Of a DNA stretch of 64,000 nucleotides, positions 1-9,405 are shown one piece after another. Position numbers and translations under genes: made by a program. Below the pieces are notes generated by a model. The model made no database searches. It saw only the letters and a list, made by a program, of their open reading frames with translations, and was not told the DNA's origin. Source of the DNA: Gemmata massiliana (GTDB lineage: Bacteria > Planctomycetota > Planctomycetia > Gemmatales > Gemmataceae). Numbering within the stretch: the stretch's first letter is position 1; every line of letters begins with the position of its first letter. The DNA lies in NCBI RefSeq assembly GCF_901538265.1, contig NZ_LR593886.1:8143738-8207737 (forward strand), in the 5' to 3' direction.

Positions 1-26
1 CACACGTTGTCACTCGACACGATTGG

Positions 27-1265
27 TTATTTCACTGTGACGGGCACGCCGGGGCGCACGCGCAGGAGGTTGTCGGCCACGACCGTATCGGACTCGTCCA
101 GCCCGCTCGTTGCGGACGCGGACGCCCGCCGGTTCACTTCCACGAGCCCGTTGAACGCCTCGCCCGGCTCGACCTCGCGGAGTTGAGCCTTCCCCTCCAC
201 GACCACGTAAACGTACTGTTTCCGCTGTTGGCTGAAGATCACGGACTCCGGTATCGCCAGAACTTCGCGGGGGTTACCGGCCGAAACCCGCACCTGCACC
301 GATGACCCGTCGAGGAGCGGGGGCACGCGCTCTTTACCCGGCACGGCCGGGGGGAGCGGGTTCGCGAACTCGGCGCGAATGGTCCGCGTGCCCGTTTCGC
401 GCTCGATCCGGACGTCGGCGTAATTGACGGTACTGTTGTGGACCCGGTCGTTCGGGTCACTGACGTAGTCCTTCTCGTTCTTGAGCTTGATCGTCACCCC
501 AATTTTCTCGGGTGTGGCGATGGCGCCCGCCCGGATGCGTTCCGTGTACCAGAGGGACGTGAGTTCGTCCACTTCCCACAAGCAGTAGATTGGTGTAACC
601 GGGTACACGGAAACTAGTTCCGTTTTGTAAGCGTCGACCAGTGCCCCGGACGCTACGGGCATCACGAACGTCTGGCTCACGCGCCCCGTCGTCGGGGCGT
701 AGATGGTGCAGTATTTGAGGTTCTCTTCGGCCTTCGTCAGCGCCGACTCGTTCGCGATCTTCGTGGCCTTCGAGACGTCCAGTTGCGCCTCGGACACCTT
801 CACGCTTGCCGCGGCCTTGTCCAGTTCGGTCTTGGACCCGACCCCGGTATTGATTTGTTGTGTGATGCGGGCGTGCTCGGCCTTGTCGCGCTCGATTTGC
901 GCCGTCCAGTTCGCGATGTCGGCCTTCGCCTTCGAGATGTCGGCTTTGGCCTTCTCCACGTCGGCCATGTAGAGCACTGGGTCGATCCGGAACAGGACCG
1001 TTTTGCCCTCTTCGACGTAGTCGCCGTCCTTGAACTCGCGCGTGAGCACGCGCCCGGTCACTTGCGGGAGCACCTTCACCGGGTCTTTCGTAACCAGGCG
1101 CCCGGTAAACTCTTTCGTCGGATTGAGCCGCGTCAGTTTCGGGCGAACGGTCGCGACCGTCGGCGGCTCGGGCGGGGGCGGCTCGCCCGGCCCCTTCCCG
1201 CACCCGATAGTCGTCACGACGGCAGCGCCCAAAACCGCAATTGAAAACGCACGCGAAAACCGCAT
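27..1265 (-). CDS. RND efflux periplasmic adaptor (membrane fusion protein), lipoprotein
   Basis: A 412-aa adaptor of the HlyD/AcrA type. By family knowledge it links an inner-membrane RND pump to an outer-membrane channel. The N-terminus is a lipoprotein signal ending at TTIGC (Cys22). A proline-rich linker follows, then a first lipoyl half (VLPQVTGRVLTREFKDGDYV, about 65-85), a long alpha-helical hairpin rich in Lys/Glu/Ala (about 95-190), the second lipoyl half (IYAPTTGRVSQ, about 195) and the beta-barrel/membrane-proximal part. The ATG at 1265 is preceded by GGAG at good spacing. The pump gene expected downstream would lie left of base 27, outside the window, so the substrate cannot be assigned. 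Confidence 0.9.
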   Translation of the reverse strand: MRFSRAFSIAVLGAAVVTTIGCGKGPGEPPPPEPPTVATVRPKLTRLNPTKEFTGRLVTKDPVKVLPQVTGRVLTREFKDGDYVEEGKTVLFRIDPVLYMADVEKAKADISKAKADIANWTAQIERDKAEHARITQQINTGVGSKTELDKAAASVKVSEAQLDVSKATKIANESALTKAEENLKYCTIYAPTTGRVSQTFVMPVASGALVDAYKTELVSVYPVTPIYCLWEVDELTSLWYTERIRAGAIATPEKIGVTIKLKNEKDYVSDPNDRVHNSTVNYADVRIERETGTRTIRAEFANPLPPAVPGKERVPPLLDGSSVQVRVSAGNPREVLAIPESVIFSQQRKQYVYVVVEGKAQLREVEPGEAFNGLVEVNRRASASATSGLDESDTVVADNLLRVRPGVPVTVK

Positions 1266-1694
1266 TGATCGCTCCGTGCGACGTTGAATACGAGAAGTGT
1301 TAATAAATAGTGGGGACGACCGGGCGATCTAACAGTCTCCGAGGAAACCTCGAATTCCGCTGGATGGCACCACGAACCCGGGCCTTTGTCAATGTCCGTA
1401 GCCGGGCGAAATGTGTGAAGCTTGTGCGGTGGAAGACAGATCTGGAGCGGCGCGGCGTAGACCGAGAGTCGGTTCCCCGAAAATGGGTGCGGGCTCATTG
1501 CGGCGCTACACGACGACTCGGTTGCGTTGCGCGAAGGGCGGTCCGAACACACCGGCAAATGAAGTGGAAATTTTTGACAGGATTTGTGGACCGAACGCGA
1601 TTGAGAAGCCGTGCCGGATCGAATGAGGCTCCGGCCACCCGCACGTGTTGCCCCGTGAATTTTGTCGAAGACGCTGCACTCGATCTCGCTATCA
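1266..1694. other. intergenic region, no gene seen
   Basis: About 430 bases between the response regulator and the adaptor gene (both minus strand). Open frames on both strands lack family-like sequence or a convincing start. It presumably holds the adaptor promoter, but no clear -35/-10 pair was identified. Confidence 0.5.
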
Positions 1695-1716
1695 CCCCGC
1701 GCGCGTACTCGCGGGG
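1695..1716 (-). terminator. hairpin downstream of response regulator
   Basis: Inverted repeat ccccgcg (1695-1701) / cgcgggg (1710-1716) with an 8-nt loop, 12 bases beyond the stop of the minus-strand response-regulator gene. There is no strong T tract. Confidence 0.4.
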
Positions 1717-1727
1717 GGCAGTTGCGC

Positions 1728-2471
1728 TTAGGTCGAGGCTTCGATGGACGCCAGTTCCGGCTCGATCACGCCCTTCCAGCACCCGGGGCAGATACCGTGG
1801 CTGAAGCGCGCCGCCGAGTGCGCGGTGATGTAGGTTTCCACCCGGTGCCAATAGTTCTGGTCGTCGCGCACGGCCTTGCAGTAGCTGCAAATCGGGAGCA
1901 AGCCCTTCAATTCCTTCACCTGACCGAGCACGGTTTCCAGATCCCGGACGCGATCGGCCAGCCCGCGCTGGAGCGCCAGGACGCGCTCCCCCACGCGGAT
2001 GCGCGAGCGCAGTTCTTGCCGGTCGAACGGCTTGGTCACGTAATCGTCCGCGCCGCTCTCCAGCCCGGCCACGATGTCGTCCGACTGCCCGCGCGCGGTC
2101 AACAGGATGACGTAGGTGGGGATCGGCTGTGCCAGTGCGCGCACCCGCCGGCACACCTCCGGCCCTTCCAGCCCGGGCATCATCCAGTCGAGGATCGCCA
2201 GGTTCGGCGCGTCTTCGGCGAGCAGCGCCGTCCACGCCTCGTTCCCGTCACACGTGACGACGACGTCGTACCCCCACCCCTGTAGGGTGCGCTCCAGGAG
2301 CATGCGCGAAACCGGGTCGTCCTCGGCAATGAGCGCGCGCGGCGCGGTTACCACGCGGCGCCCCGGGTGCGCGACGGTTCCGGAGATGCTCCCGCGCGAC
2401 ACGTGTTCGCAGACCGGCCCCGGGTACGGGGGCGGCGGGGGAGAAGCGGGAACGGCGGGTGTGTCTGACAT
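1728..2471 (-). CDS. response regulator with C-terminal CxxC output-like tail
   Basis: A 247-aa protein. Residues about 44-165 are a receiver domain with the acidic pair (LIAEDDPVS), the phospho-acceptor Asp in LAILDWMMPGLEG, the switch Thr/Ser (LLTARG) and Lys in VTKPFD. A short coiled segment follows. The C-terminus holds the pattern LPICSYCKAVRDDQNYW...GICPGC, i.e. two CxxC pairs that could bind a metal. This tail is known from planctomycete and proteobacterial signalling proteins, usually after PAS or kinase modules, and its function is not established. It lies 75 bp downstream of the hybrid kinase gene on the same strand and is probably co-transcribed. The proline-rich first 40 residues suggest the true start may be slightly further in. 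Confidence 0.88.
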   Translation of the reverse strand: MSDTPAVPASPPPPPYPGPVCEHVSRGSISGTVAHPGRRVVTAPRALIAEDDPVSRMLLERTLQGWGYDVVVTCDGNEAWTALLAEDAPNLAILDWMMPGLEGPEVCRRVRALAQPIPTYVILLTARGQSDDIVAGLESGADDYVTKPFDRQELRSRIRVGERVLALQRGLADRVRDLETVLGQVKELKGLLPICSYCKAVRDDQNYWHRVETYITAHSAARFSHGICPGCWKGVIEPELASIEAST

Positions 2472-2546
2472 GGGTCTGTATCTCGATCACGAGAACCGGT
2501 CCCGCGCGGCGCAAACCAGCGCGACCAGTTACTCAGCTCGGGGCTC

Positions 2547-5500
2547 TCAACTAACAGTTTGCGGTTCGGCGGTCCCACTCAGGGCGGCCGCTAGCCGGAC
2601 AACTTCGTGGGACAGGGCCGTCAGCGCCCCCGGTGCCGCGGCCAGGTCGCCGCTCGCGCCGATCTTTTCGAGTACCGCCGCGGCCTCCGCCGTCCCGGTA
2701 CCGCCCACGTAGCCCGACGCGCCCTTCAGCCCGTGCGCGGCCCGCTGAACGGTGGCGGCGTCGCCGCGGGTCACCGCGTTCTGGAGTTCGTCCAGGAACT
2801 TCTGGGAGTCCGCGCAGAACAGCTCCGCGACCTCGGTGAACAGTTCCTCGTCCCCGCCCAGGCGCTCGAGGGCGGCCGCGCGATCGAACGCCGGCGGCAG
2901 CCCCCGCGGGGGCGGGGTCGATTCGGTGACCAAGACCGGCGCGGGCGCCGGAACAGCGGCGACCGGGGCGAGGCTGATGGCCCAGTCCAGAACCCGGAGG
3001 AGCTCCGTGCGCTGGACCGGCTTACTCACGTACTCGTCCATCCCCGCCGCGAGGCACCGTTCCCGGTCCCCCTTCATCGCGTGCGCGGTCATGGCCACGA
3101 TCGGCATGCGCCGGCCGGTCCCGACTTCCCGCGCCCGGATCGCGCCGGTCGCCTCGAAGCCGTCCATCTCCGGCATCTGTACGTCCATGAAAATAACATC
3201 GAACGGCGCGGCCCAGTCCGAATCGGAATTCTGGGGCAGGAGGCCGGTAATCGGCCGGTCCCCGTCCCCCCGACTCTCGACCACCGCGCCGGCCCCGTAA
3301 AGGGCGATGAGCGCCTGGCGCCCGTCGGCCGCGAGCGTCACGCGGTGCCCGAACTTGTCCAGGAGCCGGGAGATGACGCGCTGGTTGACCGGGTTGTCCT
3401 CGGCCACCAGGACGCGGAGCGAATACCCCTCCGGCGCGCGCGCCGGGGCCATCTTGGGCACGGGTTTCGTGTCGTGACCCGACACCCCCGGCGCGCCCGC
3501 GCCGCGCATCGCGGCGGCGATCGCCCGATTGAGTTCCGCCGGTTTCACCGGCTTGACCAGGTACGAGGACACGCCGAGGTTCCGGCACCGGGCCGCGTCG
3601 CCCTGGCGGTCGGCCGAGGTGAGCATGAGGACCACGGTCCCGGCGAGCGCCGGGTCGCGCCCGATGCGCTCGGCCACCGTGAACCCGTCCATCCCCGGCA
3701 TCATCCCGTCCAGCAGCAGCAGCGGGAACGGGGTTCCGTTCGCTACCGCCCACCGCAGTTCGTCCAGCCCCTCCGGGCCGCTCGCCGAACACGTCGGCCG
3801 CGCGCCCCAGTGCCGGACCGTTTCCGCGAGCACACGGCGGTTCGTCGCGTTGTCGTCCACGATCAGGACCGACAGCCCCTTGAGGTCGGCCGGGGCTTCG
3901 ACCACGCGCTCGATCGACCCGCGTGCGCGCTCCAGGCGCACGTCGAAGAAGAACGTGCTCCCCTTCCCCAGCTCGCTCTCGGCCCCCACCCGCCCGCCCA
4001 TCAGCTCGACCAGGCGCTGGCAGATGGTCAGCCCCAGCCCCGTGCCGCCGTACTTCCGCGTGGTGCTCCCGTCCGCCTGGGTGAACGGCTCGAACACGGA
4101 CTTCAGCTTGTGCGGCGCGATACCGATCCCGGTGTCCGTGACGTTGAACCGGAGCCGAACGCCGTCGCCCGGCTCGGCGAGCCGCTCGCACCGGACGAGC
4201 ACCTCGCCGGTCTCCGTGAACTTGATCGCGTTGCCCACCAGGTTGTTGAGCACCTGGCGCAGCCGGTGCCCGTCGCCCAGGAGCACGTCGGGCACGTCCG
4301 GGTGCGCCTCGTAGGTCAGTTCCAGCCCCTTACTGTGGGCGCGGACGGCCAGCGCCTTGAGCGTGTCGCCGACCATGTCGCGGACCGAGAACGGGAGCGG
4401 GTCGAGGTCCAGCTTGCCCGCCTCGATCTTCGAGAAGTCGAGGATGTCGTTGATGACCGTCAGGAGCGCGTCGGCCGACGACTTCACCAGCCCCACCGAC
4501 TCGCGCTGGTCGGGCGCGAGCGGCGATTCGAGGATCAGGTCCGTCATCCCGATGATCCCGTTCATCGGGGTGCGGATCTCGTGGCTCATGTTCGCCAAAA
4601 ACTCGCTCTTCGCCCGGCTCGCAGCCTCGGCCTCTTCCGTCGCCCTGCGCAGCGCGACCTCGCCCTGTTTGCGGGCGGTGATGTCCTGGATCTGGGAGAC
4701 GAAGTGGAGCGGGGCGCCGGCCGCGTCGCGCACCAGCGACACCCCGATCAGCACCCACACCACGCCCCCGTTCTTGTGGAGGTACCGCTTTTCGAGCTGG
4801 TACGCGCTCACCTGCCCGCTCAGGGTGCGGCCCACATACGCCAGGTCCATCTCCAAATCGGCGGGGTGGGTGATCCCCTGGAAGTCGCACGCGAGCAGCT
4901 CGGACTCGGAGTACCCGATGATCTCACAAAAGGCCCGGTTCACGCACAGGAGCCGGCCGGTGGGGGCGACGAGCGCCATCCCGGTCGCGGCGTCGTCGAA
5001 CGCCCGGCGGAACTGTTCCTCCTTCTGCCACAGCTCCGCGGTCCGCTCGCGCACGCGGTCCTCGACGGTCGCGCGGGCCGCTTCCAGTTCGGCCTCGCGC
5101 TCGGCGGTGCGCACCAGGTCGCGCTCGCCCCACCAGCACGAGAGGCACAGGAACAGGTCCATGAACACCACCCACCCGGCGTGCTCCGCCCAGCGCCAGT
5201 CGGTCCCGACGGTCGTCCCGTACACCGATTCGGGCCACGCCGCGCCGCGCACGATGTGGTCGAGTCCGGTCACCGCGGACGCGATCAGGAGCACGCGCCA
5301 GTCCCGGTACAGCGCCAGGAACGCGAGCGACCCGAACACGTGGAAGTGTGTCTCCAGGCGCCCGCCGGTCAGGTGGATGAGCAGCCCGGTCGAGAACATC
5401 TGGGCCGCGGCGATCGCGAACCGCGTGCTCGTTTCTCCGGGCCGCGAGCGCACGAGGAACACCGGGAGCGCGACGATCAAGCCGCCGAGCGCGACCGCGG

Positions 5501-5705
5501 CCCACACGTGCGGGTGGGTCCGACTGTCGGTCCCGGCCCAGGCGAGCGGTGCCACCCACGCGGCCAGCGCGATCATCGCGATCCACTGGCACACGAGCAG
5601 CCCGGCGAACAGTCGGTCGGTGCGCTGGTGGATCGCGGCGCGATAAGCCACCGCCAGCTCGCGCACGCGCGCCGCAGTTTCCGGATTCGTCGCTACCGAG
5701 GGCAT
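2547..5705 (-). CDS. hybrid sensor histidine kinase (membrane sensor, PAS, HisKA, HATPase, REC, REC, HPt)
   Basis: A 1052-aa phosphorelay kinase. Residues about 30-190 are a multi-helix membrane sensor with the signature HLTGGRLETHFHVFGSLAFL. A coiled coil (200-230) and a PAS domain (about 232-345) follow. The HisKA domain carries His375 in ANMSHEIRTPMNG. The ATPase domain has the N box (NNLVGNAIKF) and G boxes (DTGIGIA, GGTGLGL). Two receiver domains follow, each with a DD/ED pair and an acceptor Asp (LLLLDGMMPGMDG; VIFMDVQMPEMDG). The C-terminal HPt domain contains AAHGLKGASGYVGG. All phosphorelay residues are present, so it should be active. It sits between a RedB-like protein and a separate receiver protein in a compact minus-strand group. 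Confidence 0.95.
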   Translation of the reverse strand: MPSVATNPETAARVRELAVAYRAAIHQRTDRLFAGLLVCQWIAMIALAAWVAPLAWAGTDSRTHPHVWAAVALGGLIVALPVFLVRSRPGETSTRFAIAAAQMFSTGLLIHLTGGRLETHFHVFGSLAFLALYRDWRVLLIASAVTGLDHIVRGAAWPESVYGTTVGTDWRWAEHAGWVVFMDLFLCLSCWWGERDLVRTAEREAELEAARATVEDRVRERTAELWQKEEQFRRAFDDAATGMALVAPTGRLLCVNRAFCEIIGYSESELLACDFQGITHPADLEMDLAYVGRTLSGQVSAYQLEKRYLHKNGGVVWVLIGVSLVRDAAGAPLHFVSQIQDITARKQGEVALRRATEEAEAASRAKSEFLANMSHEIRTPMNGIIGMTDLILESPLAPDQRESVGLVKSSADALLTVINDILDFSKIEAGKLDLDPLPFSVRDMVGDTLKALAVRAHSKGLELTYEAHPDVPDVLLGDGHRLRQVLNNLVGNAIKFTETGEVLVRCERLAEPGDGVRLRFNVTDTGIGIAPHKLKSVFEPFTQADGSTTRKYGGTGLGLTICQRLVELMGGRVGAESELGKGSTFFFDVRLERARGSIERVVEAPADLKGLSVLIVDDNATNRRVLAETVRHWGARPTCSASGPEGLDELRWAVANGTPFPLLLLDGMMPGMDGFTVAERIGRDPALAGTVVLMLTSADRQGDAARCRNLGVSSYLVKPVKPAELNRAIAAAMRGAGAPGVSGHDTKPVPKMAPARAPEGYSLRVLVAEDNPVNQRVISRLLDKFGHRVTLAADGRQALIALYGAGAVVESRGDGDRPITGLLPQNSDSDWAAPFDVIFMDVQMPEMDGFEATGAIRAREVGTGRRMPIVAMTAHAMKGDRERCLAAGMDEYVSKPVQRTELLRVLDWAISLAPVAAVPAPAPVLVTESTPPPRGLPPAFDRAAALERLGGDEELFTEVAELFCADSQKFLDELQNAVTRGDAATVQRAAHGLKGASGYVGGTGTAEAAAVLEKIGASGDLAAAPGALTALSHEVVRLAAALSGTAEPQTVS

Positions 5706-5766
5706 GTTGACCTTTCCACGTCAGCAATCGCTCAACGGGCGCTGGCGCCCGGCCCCGCGTTGCCGA

Positions 5767-6330
5767 TCAGGGCGTGAACAGGGGGCACCCGAATACGGGG
5801 GTGCTGGCGGGCGCGTCGCGCCCGCCGATCCAGTCCAAAACCGCGGCGCGCCCCGGGCTCGCGCCCGCGCGCCCGCGGGCCACCGTCAGCCCGCCGCGAT
5901 ACACGATCCCACCGGCCGGGTCGGTCAGGACCGCGTGACCCGATGTTTCGGCCCCGAACCGCCGCGCCGTCGTGCCGGCCTCATCGAGCCCGACTTCCGC
6001 ACCGGGAATCCGGGTCGCGAGTCCCCACGATTCCCCGCGCTCCCAACCGTCGCGTGCGTCCTCGGGCCGGACGAACAAAATGCGAACCAACAGGTTCGGC
6101 TCCGCGCGAACGATCTCGGCCACTTCGCCCAGTGCCGCGCGTGTACACGGACAGCGCGGGTGCACGAACACGGTCAGGCGCCAGCGTTCGGGGGCCGTGT
6201 CGTCGGCCGCGGGCGCTTGTGCGCCGACCGTCCCCGGGGTCGCGTCGTACCGTTCCCAGACCCAGAAACCGGTCAAGATTGCGGCGAGCCAAACGAACCC
6301 GATGAGCCACGCTGTTACGTTGCGCGCCAC
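5767..6330 (-). CDS. RedB-like membrane-anchored thioredoxin-fold protein
   Basis: 187 aa when started at the GTG at 6330. This start is chosen because TTGGAGGTT sits just upstream, whereas the open frame upstream is low-complexity. One membrane segment (VTAWLIGFVWLAAILTGFWVW) is followed by an exported domain with the motif VFVHPRCPCTRA, a thioredoxin-like C-P-C site after a beta strand. The end (GCPLFTP) holds another Cys. Planctomycete proteins of this type are annotated RedB; their substrate is unknown. It precedes the hybrid kinase by 61 bp on the same strand, so a redox sensing or maturation role next to the kinase is possible but is inference. Confidence 0.7.
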   Translation of the reverse strand: MARNVTAWLIGFVWLAAILTGFWVWERYDATPGTVGAQAPAADDTAPERWRLTVFVHPRCPCTRAALGEVAEIVRAEPNLLVRILFVRPEDARDGWERGESWGLATRIPGAEVGLDEAGTTARRFGAETSGHAVLTDPAGGIVYRGGLTVARGRAGASPGRAAVLDWIGGRDAPASTPVFGCPLFTP

Positions 6331-6897
6331 GGCCGAACCTCCAACCGCATACCTGGCGCACCGAATCCCGGTCGCACAGAACCGCTCGAACCCGAACCGC
6401 CCATTTATGAGTCGTCCGGATTTCTGAAACGCTAGTTCATACTGGGTATCACCCCAGACTAATTCGGTTGGTGGTGCCCGAATCCCGGGCACCCGTCTCC
6501 CCAAATTGCGCACGGCAGATGAGAACGCACATGCGGCGCGAATCGGACGGGGGCCGAATTGAACCCGGGCGCGAGAGCGGCTGTGGACCGGGCGTAAGCC
6601 AGCGCAGAGGAGCGGAGCACTGGCACGCGATTTTTAAGCCGGCCCCATAACCCCCGAGCGGCTCCCAACGACGGCTCTTTTGCGGGCGAACGCCGCAAAT
6701 TTCCGCCGGTTCGCGCTCCGAGCGAGGGTCGCGATCCGGGATTCCTATTTCACGCGAGACTTCATTCGGCCGTTTGAATAGGCTAGTGAGACTCGCGGCA
6801 CAAGGATTCTGGCGGCACGAAACGCCCCCACGCACCGCGTGCCCGTGCCGCCCGTCGTTCGAGCCGGCTGCGTCACCTTTCTCCGGGATGCGCGGAC
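6331..6897. other. divergent intergenic region with one hairpin
   Basis: 567 bases between the minus-strand RedB-like gene and the plus-strand ABC operon. It should hold both promoters, but no clear consensus pair was found. A hairpin ggtgcccg (6473-6480) / cgggcacc (6486-6493) with a 5-nt loop is the only obvious structure. Confidence 0.5.
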
Positions 6898-9378
6898 ATG
6901 CACCACCTGCGGGTCAGCGGAATCGCCTTCGCCCTCGGTCTGTTGATGTCCGCCCCCGAACCGGCGCTGGCCCAAGACGACCGTTCGCCGCTGCGCCTGG
7001 ACGGGCTGTTCCCGGTCGGCGCCCGGACCTCGCTCACCGAAACGTGGGGAACGCTCCGGTTCGGTGTCGACAACTGGGGACCGACCGCGCGCGAGGCCCG
7101 GGTCGTCGTTTTCTACCCCGACCGCCCCGACGTGCAGTACACCCGGGACGTGTGGGTGCCCGGTAACTCTCGGCTTAGCTCCTGGCTCACCATCGGCCCG
7201 CCCTCGGCCCAGGCGTTCCAACTGCGGCGGGACATCGGCTACCGCTTGTACGAGCGCGTCGACGGGGAGTTCCGCCCGGTCGCGTCGCGCGACCCGGAGC
7301 GCCTCGTTACGCGGGCCGTACCCTACCGCCCGCGCGAACCGAGCACCGCCGTGTACCTGGACGACACCGGCGACCCGGACGGCCCCGAGTCCGTGAGCAC
7401 GAGCGGCTCGGCCGCTGCTCAAGCGGTGCTGTTCGCGCGCACGTTCCGCCACTCGCGGGGGTTGTCGGAAGCGGTCTCGGTTATCCTTGACCGCCAGCTC
7501 CCACCGACCGTCGAGGCGTTCGACGGGATCGACCAGTTCGTGCTCGCCGGGAACCGGCTGACCGCGGACCCGGCGGCGGCGCGGACCCTGCGTCGCTGGG
7601 TGCTCCAGGGCGGCACGCTGTGGGTTCTGCTCGACCGCGTGGACCCGACCGTGCTCGCTCCGGTCCTCGGCGAGGCCCTCCGGTTCGAGGTGGTCGGGCG
7701 CACGAGTATCACCGACCTGCGGCTCCGCCCGCCCACCGAGCGCCTCGAACAGACCGACCGGCGCGAGTTCGAGCAACCCGTCGATCTGGTCCGCGTGCAG
7801 CTCTCCGGGTCGGAAACGGTGCTCTACGAGGCGAACGGCTGGCCCGCCGCGTTCAGCCAACCGGTCGGGCGCGGGCGCGTCGTGTTCACCACGCTGGGCG
7901 GGCGCGGGTGGTACCGCCCGCGGGGGCCGCGCGACCCGGCATCGCGTTTCACCGAAATACGCGACGTTCCCGTGTCACTCGACGCGCTCGACGGGTTGGC
8001 CGTCCACCTGTACCCGGACCCGCAGCCGGAGCCGCTCCGCACGGAAGAACTCGCGCCGCTCCTGACGGCCGAAATCGGCTACGAGATCGCCGGGCGCGGC
8101 ACCGCGAGCGCGATCCTCGCGGCGTTCGTGCTCGGCGTCCTGGCACTCGGGCTCTGGCTCCGCCGGTCGCGCGCCCCCGAACGGATCGGGCTGTTCGGCC
8201 CCCTCCTGGCGCTCGTCACCGCCGGCGTTTTTGTCGGCGTCGGGGTCGCGTCCCGGCGCGCCGTCCCGCCGACCGCGGCGTCCGTGGCCCTGGTGGAGGT
8301 CACGCCCGAGAGCGGCGAGTCGTCGTGGCGCGGGATGTTCGCGGTGTATAGCCCGGAGTCCGGGGGGCTCCAAGTCGGAACGGACCGCGGCGGGTCGGTC
8401 GAACTCGATTCGACCGGTCTGGACGGGCAGACCCGGCAGCGCGTTCAGACGGACTTCGACGCCTGGCACTGGGAGAACCTCGCGTTCCCCGCGGGCGTGC
8501 GGGCGGGGCCGTTCCGGTCCACGAACCGCACCGGGGCCGGCGCCACGGGGCGCTTCGGCCCGAACGGTTTGGACGGCAAATTGGCGCTCGGAACGCTCAA
8601 GAACCCGGCGGATGCGGTGCTCTTCACCCGAGCGGGCGCGGCACTGACCGTGCGCCTCGAACCCGACGGTTCGTTCCGGACCACCTCGAACGACGTGCTG
8701 CCCGCCGACCAGTACCTCTCCGGGAGCGTCCTGACCGACCGCCAACAGCGGCGCCAGGACGTGTACCGGAAGCTGCTGGTGCGCCAGAATTCGGCCCCCA
8801 CACACGACCGGTTGTACGTGTGGGCGGACGCGGACGACGTTCCGTTCACGGTCGACGGGGCGAAGCGAACCATCGGGTCGGCCCTGCTCTCGCTCCCGAT
8901 CGAGTTCGCGCCCCGGCGCGGGGGCGAGCTGGTGACGATCCCCCACGGGTTCGTCACCCACGCCGCGATGATCGACGGGCGCCCCCGGCGCCCGATGCTG
9001 GAGCACTCCGAATCGGCCCAGGTCCAATTGCGGTTCCAGTTACCGCCGTCCGCGCTCCCGTTCGCACCGGAGCGGGTGGTCCTCATCGCCCGGGTCCACG
9101 CCCCGGCGCGCAAGTTCTCGGTGGCGACCCCCGGGGACGGGAAACCGGTCCCGCTGTCCGACGTGACCGACGCGAACGGTCCGGTCCGGATCGAGATCAC
9201 CGACCCGCGGGCGCTCCGACTGGACCCGGCCGGCGGGTTGCTCCTGGACCTGGCCGTCAGCGAGCGGCTCGGCCCCGACGGGCGCCCGAACCCCATCCGC
9301 ACGACCGACATCGAGCAGGCGCGGTGGCACATTGAGGGGCTCGGGCTCGAGGTCGCGGGGCGTGCGGGGAACCCGTAA
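6898..9378 (+). CDS. large exported membrane protein of an ABC-exporter operon
   Basis: An 826-aa protein with a signal peptide (cut near LALAQ, residue about 26). An exported region (about 27-395) has immunoglobulin-like and glutamine-amidotransferase-like character: EAFDGIDQFVLAGNRL, LRRWVLQGGTLWVLLD and GRGRVVFTTLGGRGWY are typical of the class-I-GATase-like fold in 'uncharacterised' exported proteins. Two membrane helices follow (ASAILAAFVLGVLALGLWL near 403; FGPLLALVTAGVFVGVGVAS near 430), then a second soluble region. It heads a co-directional set with an ABC ATPase (27 bp downstream), a permease and a HEAT protein. The arrangement recalls GldG-like partners of ABC-2 exporters, but no substrate can be named. 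Confidence 0.72.
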   Translation: MHHLRVSGIAFALGLLMSAPEPALAQDDRSPLRLDGLFPVGARTSLTETWGTLRFGVDNWGPTAREARVVVFYPDRPDVQYTRDVWVPGNSRLSSWLTIGPPSAQAFQLRRDIGYRLYERVDGEFRPVASRDPERLVTRAVPYRPREPSTAVYLDDTGDPDGPESVSTSGSAAAQAVLFARTFRHSRGLSEAVSVILDRQLPPTVEAFDGIDQFVLAGNRLTADPAAARTLRRWVLQGGTLWVLLDRVDPTVLAPVLGEALRFEVVGRTSITDLRLRPPTERLEQTDRREFEQPVDLVRVQLSGSETVLYEANGWPAAFSQPVGRGRVVFTTLGGRGWYRPRGPRDPASRFTEIRDVPVSLDALDGLAVHLYPDPQPEPLRTEELAPLLTAEIGYEIAGRGTASAILAAFVLGVLALGLWLRRSRAPERIGLFGPLLALVTAGVFVGVGVASRRAVPPTAASVALVEVTPESGESSWRGMFAVYSPESGGLQVGTDRGGSVELDSTGLDGQTRQRVQTDFDAWHWENLAFPAGVRAGPFRSTNRTGAGATGRFGPNGLDGKLALGTLKNPADAVLFTRAGAALTVRLEPDGSFRTTSNDVLPADQYLSGSVLTDRQQRRQDVYRKLLVRQNSAPTHDRLYVWADADDVPFTVDGAKRTIGSALLSLPIEFAPRRGGELVTIPHGFVTHAAMIDGRPRRPMLEHSESAQVQLRFQLPPSALPFAPERVVLIARVHAPARKFSVATPGDGKPVPLSDVTDANGPVRIEITDPRALRLDPAGGLLLDLAVSERLGPDGRPNPIRTTDIEQARWHIEGLGLEVAGRAGNP

Positions 9379-9405
9379 CCGGTATCGCTCAACGGGAGTA
9401 ACGCG

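Noticed and set aside
2607-5777. 1056-codon open frame opposite the hybrid kinase
   Set aside because: High-GC shadow frame: Arg/Pro/Gly-rich with no domains, while the opposite strand encodes all kinase motifs.
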